Positions 16,929-25,586 are shown, counted from the first letter of the stretch. The stretch: DNA of 64,000 nt from an uncultured Acetatifactor sp. (GCF_910585425.1 NZ_CAJUCP010000010.1:49191-113190), one strand, 5' to 3'. Notes: a model not told the origin generated them from the sequence alone. Numbers and translations: made by a program.

Positions 16929-17948
16929 TTAGTTGTTGATCAGCTTATCATCCTCATTGTTCCAGCTATAGAGCTTCCTGATATCCTCGCCCACCTTCTC
17001 CGCGGGATGCTCGCTGGCCAGCTTCCGCATGGCCTTGAAGTGCACCTGCTTTCCGGCAGGGGACATATCCAGCAGGAACTCCTTGGCGAAGGTTCCGTCC
17101 TGGATGTCGCTGAGAATCTTCTTCATGGCTTTCTTGGTCTCCTCGGTGATGACCTTGGGCCCGGTGATGTAATCGCCGTACTCGGCGGTGTTGGAGATGG
17201 AATAGCGCATGCCGGCGAAGCCGCTCTGGTAGATCAGGTCTACGATGAGCTTCATCTCATGGATGCACTCGAAGTAAGCGTTCCTCTCGTCATAGCCGGC
17301 CTCCACCAGGGTCTCGAAGCCTGCCTGCATCAGGGCGCAGACGCCGCCGCAGAGCACGGCCTGCTCGCCGAAGAGGTCTGTCTCGGTCTCGGTGCGGAAG
17401 GTAGTCTCAAGGACGCCGGCCCTTGCGCCGCCGATGCCCAGGGCGTATGCCAGAGCGATGTCCTGGGCCTTGCCTGTGGCATCCTGCTCTACGGCGATCA
17501 GGCAGGGAACGCCCTTGCCCTCCTGGTACTCGCTGCGCACGGTGTGTCCCGGCCCCTTGGGCGCAATCATGGTCACGTCCACATAGGCGGGCGGCACGAT
17601 GCAGCCGAAATGGATGTTGAAGCCGTGGGCGAACATCAGCATGTTGCCCTCCTCCAGGTTGGGCTCGATGTCGTTCTTGTAGAGGTCTGCCTGCTTCTCA
17701 TCGTTGATCAGAATCATGATGATGTCTGCCTGCTTTGCTGCCTCCGCCGCTGTGAACACCTCGAAGCCCTGCTTCACGGCCTTGTCCCAGGACTTGGAGC
17801 CCTCGTACAGGCCGATGATCACATGGCAGCCGGACTCCTTCAGGTTCAGCGCGTGGGCGTGTCCCTGACTGCCGTAGCCGATGATCGCGATGGTCTTTCC
17901 CTCCAGAAGGGACAGGTTACAGTCTTCCTGATAAAAAATCTTTGCCAT
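16929..17948 (-). CDS. ilvC: ketol-acid reductoisomerase
   Basis: Second enzyme of valine/isoleucine synthesis: converts acetolactate or acetohydroxybutyrate to the dihydroxy acid with NAD(P)H. The class I enzyme of 339 residues shows the nucleotide loop GYGSQGHAHALNL, the motif APKGPGHTVRSEY, and metal-binding residues in TETDLFGEQAVLCGG and the C-terminal knot (FECIHEMKLIVDL). The cofactor loop reads GLYEGSKSW, with an acidic residue where NADPH enzymes often carry basic or small residues, so NADH use is possible. CGGAGGAAAC precedes ATG 17948. The 236 bases from the ilvN stop to this start hold no gene that I can support. Confidence 0.97.
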   Translation of the reverse strand: MAKIFYQEDCNLSLLEGKTIAIIGYGSQGHAHALNLKESGCHVIIGLYEGSKSWDKAVKQGFEVFTAAEAAKQADIIMILINDEKQADLYKNDIEPNLEEGNMLMFAHGFNIHFGCIVPPAYVDVTMIAPKGPGHTVRSEYQEGKGVPCLIAVEQDATGKAQDIALAYALGIGGARAGVLETTFRTETETDLFGEQAVLCGGVCALMQAGFETLVEAGYDERNAYFECIHEMKLIVDLIYQSGFAGMRYSISNTAEYGDYITGPKVITEETKKAMKKILSDIQDGTFAKEFLLDMSPAGKQVHFKAMRKLASEHPAEKVGEDIRKLYSWNNEDDKLINN

Positions 17949-18184
17949 TTCTCGTTTCCTCCGTTTTGTTGTTTGATTCTATGTTCATTCCTACGCAGCG
18001 AATTGGATGCCGTGTCTGGCCGTCGCGAAACGGTCCTGGCATCCTGTCGATGCTGCAAGGGACAAATATCTTTCCACACGAAAACGCCTCCCGCAGCGAG
18101 CAGTCGGGTCGGCCTGTGCCTGGCTGCCTTCGGCTTCCTCTTGTCATGCTGAGAGCAGTGGGGAATACTCCCCTCCTGCATCTA

Positions 18185-18685
18185 TTAGTCCAGGCGCACC
18201 ACAGGCTCCGTGCCCCTTCCCAGGCCTGCGATGCCTGTCCGGGCCAGCTCCAGAATCTCATATCCCTCCAACAGGCCGATGAAGGCGTCAATCTTCTGCT
18301 GGTTGCCCGTGAGTTCAATCATCAGGCTCTCCGGCGCGATATCGATGATCTTCGCCCGGAAGATGTCCGCCACAGAGATGACTCCCTGCCTCTGCTCCGC
18401 GGTGGCCCGCACCTTCACCATGATCAGCTCCCGGTATACGCTCTTTTCCGGCTCCAGCTCTTTGATATTCCGCACATCCTCCAGCTTGGACACCTGCTTC
18501 TCGATCTGCTCCAGAATCTCATCGTCGCCGGATGCCACAATCGTGATGCGGGTGATGCGGGAATCCGAGGTCACGCCCGCCGTAATGCTCTCCACGTTAT
18601 AGCCCCGTCTGGCGAATAGCCCGGATATCCGGCTTAAGACGCCGGACGTGTTGTTGACCAGCAATTGGAATACTTTTTTCTGCAT
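18185..18685 (-). CDS. ilvN: acetolactate synthase small (regulatory) subunit, copy 2
   Basis: Regulatory subunit that binds valine and activates the IlvB catalytic subunit. It has 166 residues with an N-terminal ACT domain (VFQLLVNNTSGVLSRISGLF, ARRGYNVESITAG, ITIVASGDDEI) and the C-terminal ALS_ss_C domain ending ILELARTGIAGLGRG. It is the more canonical of the two small subunits here. GAGGGAGGG lies upstream of ATG 18685. It precedes ilvC and follows the zincin-like gene by 115 bases. Confidence 0.93.
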   Translation of the reverse strand: MQKKVFQLLVNNTSGVLSRISGLFARRGYNVESITAGVTSDSRITRITIVASGDDEILEQIEKQVSKLEDVRNIKELEPEKSVYRELIMVKVRATAEQRQGVISVADIFRAKIIDIAPESLMIELTGNQQKIDAFIGLLEGYEILELARTGIAGLGRGTEPVVRLD

Positions 18686-18800
18686 CAGCTTGCACCCTCC
18701 CTCTTTGTCTTTTCATAAATGTTGCCATAGGCTTTCCACAGTTTTCATCATCCCGGCCGGGAACCTTGTCCACCCGGCGCGCTTTATGGGGATCTCGGCC

Positions 18801-19277
18801 TCAGCCCAGGGGCTTCAGCCCCTCGAACAGCTCGTCATAGCTTTTCATGGTATGGCATCTGCCATAGGAAATCTCCCTGTCCTCCCCGTACTGCTTCAGG
18901 AAGCACTTGGCCAGCTCCTCCACCGTGACCTCCAGGGTCACCATGAACTGGGTGTAGGCGAAGCTGTAAGCCCCGCTGCCCTCCTCATAGTTGGCTGTAA
19001 TCAGCGACTCCGTGACCTGATCCAGGGGGTAAAGCTTCAGATGCAGCAGTTCATGGACGATGACCTCCTCCAGGTTCTCCTGCTTCGGATTTGCTCCATT
19101 GAGCAGAAGGATTGCCTTCTTGTCCGTACAGTCCACCTTAAAGTCGCCTGTCTTATGGAAGGAAGAATCCATGACGATCTCCAGCTTCACATCCCAGCTT
19201 TCCTCCAGCCGCAGGATCCTGCGCCATTTTTGCAGCAGCTCATTCAACCGCGTTTCTACGGAATGCATTTCTTCCAT
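18801..19277 (-). CDS. zincin-like HExxH protein inside the ilv operon
   Basis: Protein of 158 residues that I cannot assign to a named family. The central sequence VIVHELLHLKLYPLD (residues ~72-86) contains HELLH, the zinc-binding HExxH motif of minimal metallopeptidases such as SprT-like or ImmA-like proteins; a nearby YEEGSGAYSF could give a third ligand. There is no signal peptide, so it is cytoplasmic. The start is ATG 19277 with AAGGGGG seven bases before it; TTG 19283 is too close to that site. It lies between the two acetolactate synthase small-subunit genes. Confidence 0.7.
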   Translation of the reverse strand: MEEMHSVETRLNELLQKWRRILRLEESWDVKLEIVMDSSFHKTGDFKVDCTDKKAILLLNGANPKQENLEEVIVHELLHLKLYPLDQVTESLITANYEEGSGAYSFAYTQFMVTLEVTVEELAKCFLKQYGEDREISYGRCHTMKSYDELFEGLKPLG

Positions 19278-19359
19278 CTTCAAGCCCCCTTCTTAAAACT
19301 CTTTCGCTATCATACCAATTTCCGGCCGAAATGTCAATAAAAGCCTGATTTTGGGGCCG

Positions 19360-19854
19360 TCACCCCTCGTCATTCTCCGCGCACTTGGAGAGCGCCACCG
19401 TTCCGGTGCGGGCCACCTCCACGATGCTGATGGTCTGGAGCATCTTAATCATGAGCTTTATCTTCTCCGGCTCGTCGCAGATTTGAATCATCATGAAATG
19501 CTTGGACATATCCACAATCTGGGCCTTCATGATCTCGCACAGCTCCATGATCTCCCGGCGGTTGCCCTTGTTGTATCTGATTTTGATGAGCATCAGCTCC
19601 CTGGCGATGCACTGCTGCTCCGCGAAGGTCTTCACCTTGATGACGTCCAGCTTCTTGTTCAGCTGCTTCTCGATCTGCTCGATGGTGCGCTCGTCCCCGC
19701 TGCTGACGATGGTCATGCAGGACACGTCGCTGTTGTCCGTCTCTCCCACCACAAGGCTGTCTATGTTGAAGCAGCGCCTGGCAAACAGGCCGGCTACCTT
19801 GCCCAGTACACCGGAACGGTTCTCCACCAGTACAGAATATATTCTTTTCTTCAT
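19360..19854 (-). CDS. ilvH: acetolactate synthase small (regulatory) subunit, copy 1
   Basis: ACT-domain regulatory subunit of 164 residues, starting MKKRIYSVLVENRSGVLGKV; further SLVVGETDNSDVSCMTIVSS, ARELMLIKIRYNKGN and the end VEVARTGTVALSK. It differs from copy 2 by carrying cysteines and a more basic middle. It follows ilvB by 28 bases with a strong AGGAGG, so it is the subunit most directly coupled to the catalytic gene. Confidence 0.9.
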   Translation of the reverse strand: MKKRIYSVLVENRSGVLGKVAGLFARRCFNIDSLVVGETDNSDVSCMTIVSSGDERTIEQIEKQLNKKLDVIKVKTFAEQQCIARELMLIKIRYNKGNRREIMELCEIMKAQIVDMSKHFMMIQICDEPEKIKLMIKMLQTISIVEVARTGTVALSKCAENDEG

Positions 19855-19882
19855 AAAAATATCCTCCTATCCCAGTCCCTGT

Positions 19883-21496
19883 CTACACCAAATCCATAGG
19901 GTCTATCACGCATTCCAGCAGCATGGACTCATCCTTTTCCAGGAATGCCTCTATGGTCTCGTCACAGTTCTCCATGTTCTCCAGCCGTAGGAACGGAATG
20001 CCGTAAGCCGCGGAAAGCTTCTCCAGATCCGGGCTACCGGACAGGTCTACCACGGAATACTGGTCCTGATAGGTGAAATGCTGGTACTGGCGCACCATGC
20101 CGAGATAATTGTTCTTCAGCACCACGATTTTCACAGGGATATGATGCTGGCACATGGTGGCCAGCTCCATCATGGACATCTGGAAGGAGCCGTCTCCGCA
20201 GACAGCCACCACCTGTCTCTCCGGCGCGGCCACCTTGGCCCCCATGGCCGCCGGGATGGAATACCCCATGGTGCCCATGCCGCCGGAGGTGAAGAACTTC
20301 CCTTTCCGCACCTTCACATAGCCGCAGGACCAAATCTGGTTCTGGCCCACGTCCGCCACATAGATGGCGTCCTCCTGCATCCTCTCGGTGAGCCGCATGA
20401 TGAACTTGGCAGGGTCTACGTAAGCCGGGTCGGGCTTGCGCTTGCTGGCCATAGCCTTCCGGTATTCCCTCAGGGTGTCCAGCCACTCCTGGCAGTTACA
20501 GGTGAACTCCTCCTTCTCCAGATCCTCGAAGATATGCTTCGCGTCCCCTACCAGCGGTATGGTGGGGCCTGCGTTCTTACCGATTTCCGCGGGATCCACG
20601 TCGATGTGCACCAGCACCTTGTTCCGGGTGATCATATCCGGCTGATTCACGGCCCGGTCGGCCACCCTGGCCCCCACCATGATCAGCAGGTCGGACTCGT
20701 TCATGGCCCGGTTGGCATAGGCCTTGCCATTGTTGCCCACCATCCGGAAATAGAGTGGGTGGTCCGTGGGCATGGCGCCGATTCCCATCATGGTGGACAC
20801 CACAGGGATATTGTGGGCCTCGGCGAACCTGCGCAGCTCTCCCTCGGCCTCGCTAAGCAATACGCCGCCGCCCGCGCAGATCAGGGGCCGTTTTGCCTTC
20901 TCCAGCTCCCTGACCACTTTTTTAATCTGTACTGCGTTCCCCTTCACCGTGGGCTTATAGGTGCGCAGGGACACGCTCTCCGGATATTTGAACTTGGTAA
21001 TCGGGGCATTCTGGATATCGATTGGCACGTCAATCAGCACAGGGCCCCGCCTGCCGGTGTTGGCGATGTGGAAGGCCTCCTTGAACACCCTGGGGATATC
21101 GTTCACATTCTTTACTAAATAGCTGTATTTTACGAAGGACTCCACTGCCCCGGTGATGTCGGCCTCCTGGAACACATCGCTGCCCAGCAGCTCGCTGTTC
21201 ACCTGCCCGGTGATGCAGATCAGGGGGATGCTGTCCGCAAAGGCCGTGGCGATGCCCGTGATCACATTGGTGGCGCCGGGGCCGGAGGTGACGGCGCACA
21301 CGCCGGGCCTTCCGGTGATCCGGGACACACCGCTGGCCGCATGGGCCGCGTTCTGCTCCGTGCGGATGAGAATCGTCCGGATGTCCGATTCCAGGATACT
21401 GTTGTAAAAAGGGCAGATGGCTACGCCGGGATACCCGAATACCGTCGTGACCCCCTCTTCCTCCAGACATTTGACAATGGCGTCTGCACCTAACAT
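19883..21496 (-). CDS. ilvB: acetolactate synthase large (catalytic) subunit
   Basis: Thiamine-diphosphate enzyme joining two pyruvates (or pyruvate and 2-oxobutyrate) at the first step of branched-chain amino-acid synthesis. The protein of 537 residues has VFGYPGVAICPFYNSI, the catalytic glutamate in IRTEQNAAHAASG, and the ThDP/Mg motif GDGSFQMSMMELATMC ending near VVLKNN. ATG 21496 (MLGADAIVKCLEEEG) matches family starts; TTG 21502, two codons earlier, is nearer to GAGGAGG and is possible. It is somewhat shorter than typical IlvB (~560). Confidence 0.96.
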   Translation of the reverse strand: MLGADAIVKCLEEEGVTTVFGYPGVAICPFYNSILESDIRTILIRTEQNAAHAASGVSRITGRPGVCAVTSGPGATNVITGIATAFADSIPLICITGQVNSELLGSDVFQEADITGAVESFVKYSYLVKNVNDIPRVFKEAFHIANTGRRGPVLIDVPIDIQNAPITKFKYPESVSLRTYKPTVKGNAVQIKKVVRELEKAKRPLICAGGGVLLSEAEGELRRFAEAHNIPVVSTMMGIGAMPTDHPLYFRMVGNNGKAYANRAMNESDLLIMVGARVADRAVNQPDMITRNKVLVHIDVDPAEIGKNAGPTIPLVGDAKHIFEDLEKEEFTCNCQEWLDTLREYRKAMASKRKPDPAYVDPAKFIMRLTERMQEDAIYVADVGQNQIWSCGYVKVRKGKFFTSGGMGTMGYSIPAAMGAKVAAPERQVVAVCGDGSFQMSMMELATMCQHHIPVKIVVLKNNYLGMVRQYQHFTYQDQYSVVDLSGSPDLEKLSAAYGIPFLRLENMENCDETIEAFLEKDESMLLECVIDPMDLV

Positions 21497-21538
21497 AATC
21501 AATCTTCCTCCTCTATTATCAACATTTTTATATCTACC

Positions 21539-21916
21539 TTAATGCTGTCTTTCAAATCCGAGATACCTGGTTCCCTGGAACCGGAGCTTTCCCATATCCC
21601 CCTCCGCCAGCATCCCATATTCGGATCCGCTCAGGTGGAATTCCATCCTGTCCCCGCTCTCCACCTCGAAGGTGGCGTAATAGCTTGTGGATGTGTGATA
21701 TCCGTTGGCCCCAGTGCCATCGCCGCTGTGATGATGGCTGTTCACGGATGTCCTGCGGGAAACCACTCTTGCAGCTACCGCCAGTTCAGGGGCATGATTG
21801 TTTTTGTTCCACTGGCCGATTCCGCGCACGGCATTCACGACAAACATGGCAATCACCACAAGGAATACCAGCATAAAGCAGATTTCAAACAAACCGCTGT
21901 TGAAAAAGAAACCCAT
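21539..21916 (-). CDS. DUF2500 family membrane protein
   Basis: Protein of 125 residues: one N-terminal membrane helix (FEICFMLVFLVVIAMFVVNA), then a small extracytoplasmic beta domain with IGQWNKNNHAPELAVAARVV, YYATFEVESGDRMEFHLSG and YGMLAEGDMGKLRFQGTRYL, which I recognise as the DUF2500 pattern. Its function is unknown. ATG 21916 is chosen for the GGAGG six bases before it; ATG 21940 would overlap the metH stop. It lies between metH and ilvB in one run of genes. Confidence 0.85.
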   Translation of the reverse strand: MGFFFNSGLFEICFMLVFLVVIAMFVVNAVRGIGQWNKNNHAPELAVAARVVSRRTSVNSHHHSGDGTGANGYHTSTSYYATFEVESGDRMEFHLSGSEYGMLAEGDMGKLRFQGTRYLGFERQH

Positions 21917-21936
21917 GGCAAACCTCCAGTCCTGCT

Positions 21937-24498
21937 TCATTCCGCAGCTTTTTCCCCCACAAGCCTCTGCGCAAGCTTCACCGCCTCCGCCGCGTCCGCG
22001 GAATAACCGTCCGCCCCAATCTCCTCCGCGTATTCCCGGGTGATGACCGCTCCGCCAATCATGATTTTCGCGCTTACCTTTTCCTCTTTTGCGTAGGCAA
22101 CCACCTCCCGCATGCGCTGCATGGTGGTGGTCATCAGAGCCGACAGGGCGATGATCCTGGCATTGTTCTCCTTTGCCGCCCGGATGATGTCCTCCTTGGG
22201 GACATCCTTGCCCAGGTCGATGACCCGGAAGCCGTAGTTCTTCAGCATCAGCGCCACCAGGTTCTTACCAATGTCATGGATGTCCCCCTCCACGGTGGCG
22301 ATGACTACTACAGGCATATCATCCGCATCCGATGCTCTCAGAAGAAGGGGCTCCAGTATCTCGATGGCATTCTTCATGGCCTCCGCGCTGGCAATGAGCT
22401 GGGGCAGGAAATACCGTCCCTTATCAAAGAGTTCGCCCACCTCGTTGATGGCGGGAAGCAGCGCCTCGTGCAGCAAAGCGGAGGGATCTTCCCCCTGGGC
22501 CAGGGCATCCTTCGTCTGGGAAGCTATGCCCTTTCGGTTGCCCTTCAGGACGGATTGGCGCAGGGCCGCCCGACAGGCGCTGTCAGGTTCCGCCGCGGGA
22601 CTTCCGTCCGATTTCGGGCTGTCAGTCTTTTCTGCCTTACTGCCCGCCTCCCCGCCGTCCTCTCCCCGGCGGAACTCCCCATTCCCGGGGGCTGTGCCGG
22701 TGCTCTGAGCCTGCGCTGGTTCCCGCTTCACCTTCTGCTCCCGTCTCTGGGCCAGCTTGTCTGTATATTCGATATACCGTATATCCGCATCCTCTTTCGC
22801 AAGCAGCAAATCCGCGGCAAAAGCGCTGCCTGTCAGCAGCTCCTGGGAGGGATTTGCGATGGCCATGGTCAGCCCCTCTCTGATGGCCATGGTCAGGAAT
22901 GCCGCGTTCACGTACCCCCGCTCCGGCATGCCGAAGGAGATGTTGGACAGGCCGCAGATAGTGGCCAGCCCCTTCTCTCTGCAGTATCGTATGGTCTCCA
23001 GCGTCTCCACCGCCGCCCTTTTATTGGCCCCCACTGTGGACACCAGACCGTCCACGATGATATCCTCTTTTTTCAGGCCCAGGGAATATGCCCGTTCCAG
23101 CACAGTCTCTATGATATGTATCTTCTCCTCCAGGCTCTTCGGCAGTCCCTCGTCCGAGAGAGGAAGCAGGATGAACATGGCACCGTATTTCTTTACGATC
23201 GGCAGGAGCTTCTCGAATTTCTCCGCCTCCAGCGACACGGAGTTCACCAGGGCCCTGCCGGGGTAATGCCGAAGCGCCGCCTCCAGCACCTCCACATGGC
23301 TGGAGTCCAGGGAGAGGGGCAGATGGGACACGCCGCCTATCTCCTCCAATGCCCGCAGCATGGTCTCCTTTTCGTCGATGCCGCTCATGCCCATGTTCAC
23401 GTCCAGGACCTGCGCGCCGCACTGCTCCTGCTCCTCCGCGAACTGCACCACCTTATCGAAATTCCCCTCCCTCAACTGGACCTGCAGCAGCTTTTTCCCG
23501 GTGGGATTGATGCGCTCCCCCACGATCAGGAAGCTGCCCTCCAGACCGAAGGCCACCGTCCGGCGCTCCGAGGCCAGGTATCGGATGCCCTCTCTCCTGT
23601 CGGCCCTTTCGGGGACGGGGCCTTTCCCGAAGGTGTCGCAAAGCTTCCTTATGTACTCCGGCGTAGTCCCGCAGCATCCCCCCAGGACGGAGGCCCCGGC
23701 CTGGGCCAGAAGCTTCATCTCCTCCGCGAAGGTGTCCGCGTCCATGTCATAATCGGTACGCCCTCCCTCCAGATGGGGCAGGCCCGCATTGGGCTTGGCG
23801 ATGATGGGAATCCCTGTGCAGGCAGCCATGTCTGCAATCACCTGCTTCATTTGGGCCGGGCCTGTGGAGCAGTTGGCCCCGATAGCAGCGGCGCCCAGGG
23901 ATTCCAGCACGATGGCAGCGGTCATGGGATCCGTTCCGAACAGGGTCCTCCCCTCCGCCTCAAAGGTCATGGTCACCATCACCGGCAGGTCGCAGACCTC
24001 CTTTGCCGCAATCAGCGCCGCCCGGGCCTCCGCCAGGCTCATCATGGTCTCCACCACCAGGAGGTCTACCCCTGCGTCCGCCAAAGCCCTGATCTGCTGC
24101 TTATAGACATTTATCAGCTCCTCCAGCTCCATATCCCCCACCGGGGACAACTGCCGCCCTGTCATGGTCAGGTCTCCGGCCAGGTACACCGGCCTGTCCG
24201 CCTCCGAAGCCGCCTGTCTGGAAATGGCTGCCAGACCTCTTATCATCTCCTCCAGCCGCTCTGCCAGCCCGTAGTCCGCCAGCTTTATCCTGTTGGCCGT
24301 AAAGGTGGGCACATACAGGATATCCGTTCCGGCCGCCACATACTGCCTCTGGAGCTCCAGCATCACATGGGGATGCTCCAGAATCCACTGCTCCGGACAG
24401 ACGCCGGAGGGCATGCCCGCCCTGACCAGGTTGGAGCCTGTGGCCCCGTCCAGATATAGATACGATTTCGCTATGCTGTCAAATTCCTTTTTCGTCAT
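21937..24498 (-). CDS. metH: cobalamin-dependent methionine synthase lacking the reactivation domain
   Basis: Methyltransferase making methionine from homocysteine and methyl-tetrahydrofolate. In order, the 853 residues show: a homocysteine domain (~1-290, LDGATGSNL, zinc ligands in GANCS and GGCCGTTPEY), a pterin-binding domain (~320-560, GERINPTGKK, DVNMGMSGIDE), a variable Gln/Gly/Ser-rich linker (~590-650), a B12 cap and a B12-binding domain (GDIHDIGKNLVALML). The AdoMet-binding activation domain of classical MetH (~1200 residues) is absent. GAGGATGAC precedes ATG 24498. No separate activation protein is seen here. Confidence 0.94.
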   Translation of the reverse strand: MTKKEFDSIAKSYLYLDGATGSNLVRAGMPSGVCPEQWILEHPHVMLELQRQYVAAGTDILYVPTFTANRIKLADYGLAERLEEMIRGLAAISRQAASEADRPVYLAGDLTMTGRQLSPVGDMELEELINVYKQQIRALADAGVDLLVVETMMSLAEARAALIAAKEVCDLPVMVTMTFEAEGRTLFGTDPMTAAIVLESLGAAAIGANCSTGPAQMKQVIADMAACTGIPIIAKPNAGLPHLEGGRTDYDMDADTFAEEMKLLAQAGASVLGGCCGTTPEYIRKLCDTFGKGPVPERADRREGIRYLASERRTVAFGLEGSFLIVGERINPTGKKLLQVQLREGNFDKVVQFAEEQEQCGAQVLDVNMGMSGIDEKETMLRALEEIGGVSHLPLSLDSSHVEVLEAALRHYPGRALVNSVSLEAEKFEKLLPIVKKYGAMFILLPLSDEGLPKSLEEKIHIIETVLERAYSLGLKKEDIIVDGLVSTVGANKRAAVETLETIRYCREKGLATICGLSNISFGMPERGYVNAAFLTMAIREGLTMAIANPSQELLTGSAFAADLLLAKEDADIRYIEYTDKLAQRREQKVKREPAQAQSTGTAPGNGEFRRGEDGGEAGSKAEKTDSPKSDGSPAAEPDSACRAALRQSVLKGNRKGIASQTKDALAQGEDPSALLHEALLPAINEVGELFDKGRYFLPQLIASAEAMKNAIEILEPLLLRASDADDMPVVVIATVEGDIHDIGKNLVALMLKNYGFRVIDLGKDVPKEDIIRAAKENNARIIALSALMTTTMQRMREVVAYAKEEKVSAKIMIGGAVITREYAEEIGADGYSADAAEAVKLAQRLVGEKAAE

Positions 24499-24560
24499 GT
24501 CATCCTCAATTCCGCCGCCGGATTCCCCTGCGCCGTCTCTTCTCAAAAATCTCAATCTTT

Positions 24561-24590
24561 ATCATACCATAGACATAATTTAATCGTAAA
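24561..24590 (-). promoter_or_regulatory. possible promoter of the metH/ilv operon
   Basis: Read minus: TTTACG (24585-24590), 18-base spacer, TATGAT (24561-24566), 63 bases before the metH ATG. The -35 match is weak. I saw no SAM, cobalamin or T-box leader in the short 5' region. Confidence 0.4.
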
Positions 24591-24624
24591 GGGGCGGATT
24601 TATCCAATTTATGATACAAAACTG

Positions 24625-24653
24625 TTGCGGAAATCAGCAAAATGTGGTAGATT
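24625..24653 (+). promoter_or_regulatory. sigma-A promoter of the lipoprotein gene
   Basis: TTGCGG (24625-24630), 17-base spacer, TAGATT (24648-24653), 47 bases before the TTG start. Confidence 0.5.
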
Positions 24654-24699
24654 TTAATAGTATTTTGTTTGAACGGCATGAAAACGGAGGTCAAGGCAA

Positions 24700-25176
24700 T
24701 TGAAAAAGAATGTACATATGGTATTCGCGGCGCTTTTTACCGCTGTCATCCTGACCGCCTGCGGCGAGGATTCCGAGCTGGCCCATTTCCGAAAAAGCAT
24801 CGACAACTTCTGTACCAGGATTTCCGAGATAGACAGCTCCATCAACCATATTGACGCGGAGTCGGAGGAGGCTACCACTGAACTGCTCTCCTATCTGGAT
24901 GATTTGGACGATACCTTCCGGACCTTTGCGGAACTCGATTTTCCCGCCGAGTTCGATTATCTGGAGAATCTGGCCGATGAGTCCAGCGAGTATATGACGG
25001 AAGCGGTGAAGAACTATCATCAGGCCTATGGCGGCGATGAATATGACGAATCCACTGCGGAATATGCCAAGCAGAACTATTCCAGGGCCTATAAGCGGAT
25101 TCAGATCATCATCTCCTTCCTCCATGGAGAAGAGCCTACGGACCCGGATCTGACCATTGAATACCAGACTGAGTGA
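24700..25176 (+). CDS. secreted lipoprotein of unknown function
   Basis: Lipoprotein of 158 residues with a clear lipobox: MKKNVHMVFAALFTAVILTA then C, so it would be diacylated at Cys21 and anchored outside the membrane. The mature part is strongly acidic and helical (SIDNFCTRISEIDSSINHID, ELLSYLDDLDDTFRTFAEL), suggesting a coiled-coil bundle. A further cysteine lies at residue ~37. I do not recognise the family. The start is TTG 24700, nine bases after GGAGG. It has its own promoter and terminator, so it is probably monocistronic. Confidence 0.75.
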   Translation: MKKNVHMVFAALFTAVILTACGEDSELAHFRKSIDNFCTRISEIDSSINHIDAESEEATTELLSYLDDLDDTFRTFAELDFPAEFDYLENLADESSEYMTEAVKNYHQAYGGDEYDESTAEYAKQNYSRAYKRIQIIISFLHGEEPTDPDLTIEYQTE

Positions 25177-25183
25177 CAATAGA

Positions 25184-25235
25184 AAAGGCCCATCAGACGA
25201 TTGCAAAGGCCCATCGAACGATGAAAAGGCCCATC
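25184..25235 (+). repeat. three copies of AAAGGCCCATC at ~20-base spacing
   Basis: Copies at 25184-25194, 25205-25215 and 25225-25235. Only the last is the left arm of the terminator that follows; the first two look like duplicated half-terminators. Confidence 0.8.
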
Positions 25236-25256
25236 GGTGCGAACCGGTGGGCTTTT
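25224..25256. terminator. terminator between the lipoprotein and the convergent membrane-protein operon
   Basis: AAAAGGCCCATCGG (25224-25237) pairs with CCGGTGGGCTTTT (25244-25256) with one bulged G and one G-T pair, around a 6-base loop. T-runs on both strands suggest bidirectional use. Confidence 0.7.
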
Positions 25257-25298
25257 CGTTTGCTCCGTCGGCAGACCCCGCTGCCGGATTCCTTCACA

Positions 25299-25586
25299 TC
25301 ACTTCAGCAGCTTGATGATTCCCAGCAGGGGAATCTCTTTATCCTGATCCTGGAACGCGTATACGACTCCCAGGACGCCGCAGAAAAACGCCACGATCCT
25401 CAGAATCCATACGAACCATCCGATTATGGGGATACGTCCTATAATCGCGAGGACGATGAATGTCAGATGCACCACAAGCCCCTGATTCAGATGGAACTTC
25501 GCTCCATCCCTGTCCCCTGCGAAATACGCTACGAACCACCCTGCAATCGTCAGATAAGACACAATCCCTGTCGCTTTTCTATCCAT
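25299..25586 (-). CDS. small membrane protein
   Basis: Protein of 95 residues with two to three hydrophobic segments (GIVSYLTIAGWFVAYFAG, VVHLTFIVLAIIGRIPII, GWFVWILRIVAFFCGVLGV) and a conserved-looking KFHLNQGLVVHL. The pattern recalls DUF4870-like membrane proteins, whose function is unknown, but I am not certain of the family. ATG 25586 stands nine bases after GGAGG; ATG 25592, two codons upstream, is only three bases from it. It is the last gene of a three-gene operon. Confidence 0.72.
   Translation of the reverse strand: MDRKATGIVSYLTIAGWFVAYFAGDRDGAKFHLNQGLVVHLTFIVLAIIGRIPIIGWFVWILRIVAFFCGVLGVVYAFQDQDKEIPLLGIIKLLK

Noticed and set aside
17949..18184. Hidden gene in the 236-base gap between ilvN and ilvC
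   Set aside because: The open frames start with an ilvN-proximal ATG but have mixed codon use and no match to a known protein; no hairpin or promoter stands out.
24499..24699. SAM, cobalamin or T-box leader upstream of metH/ilv
   Set aside because: The 5' region is only ~60 bases from the likely promoter and lacks the known conserved boxes.
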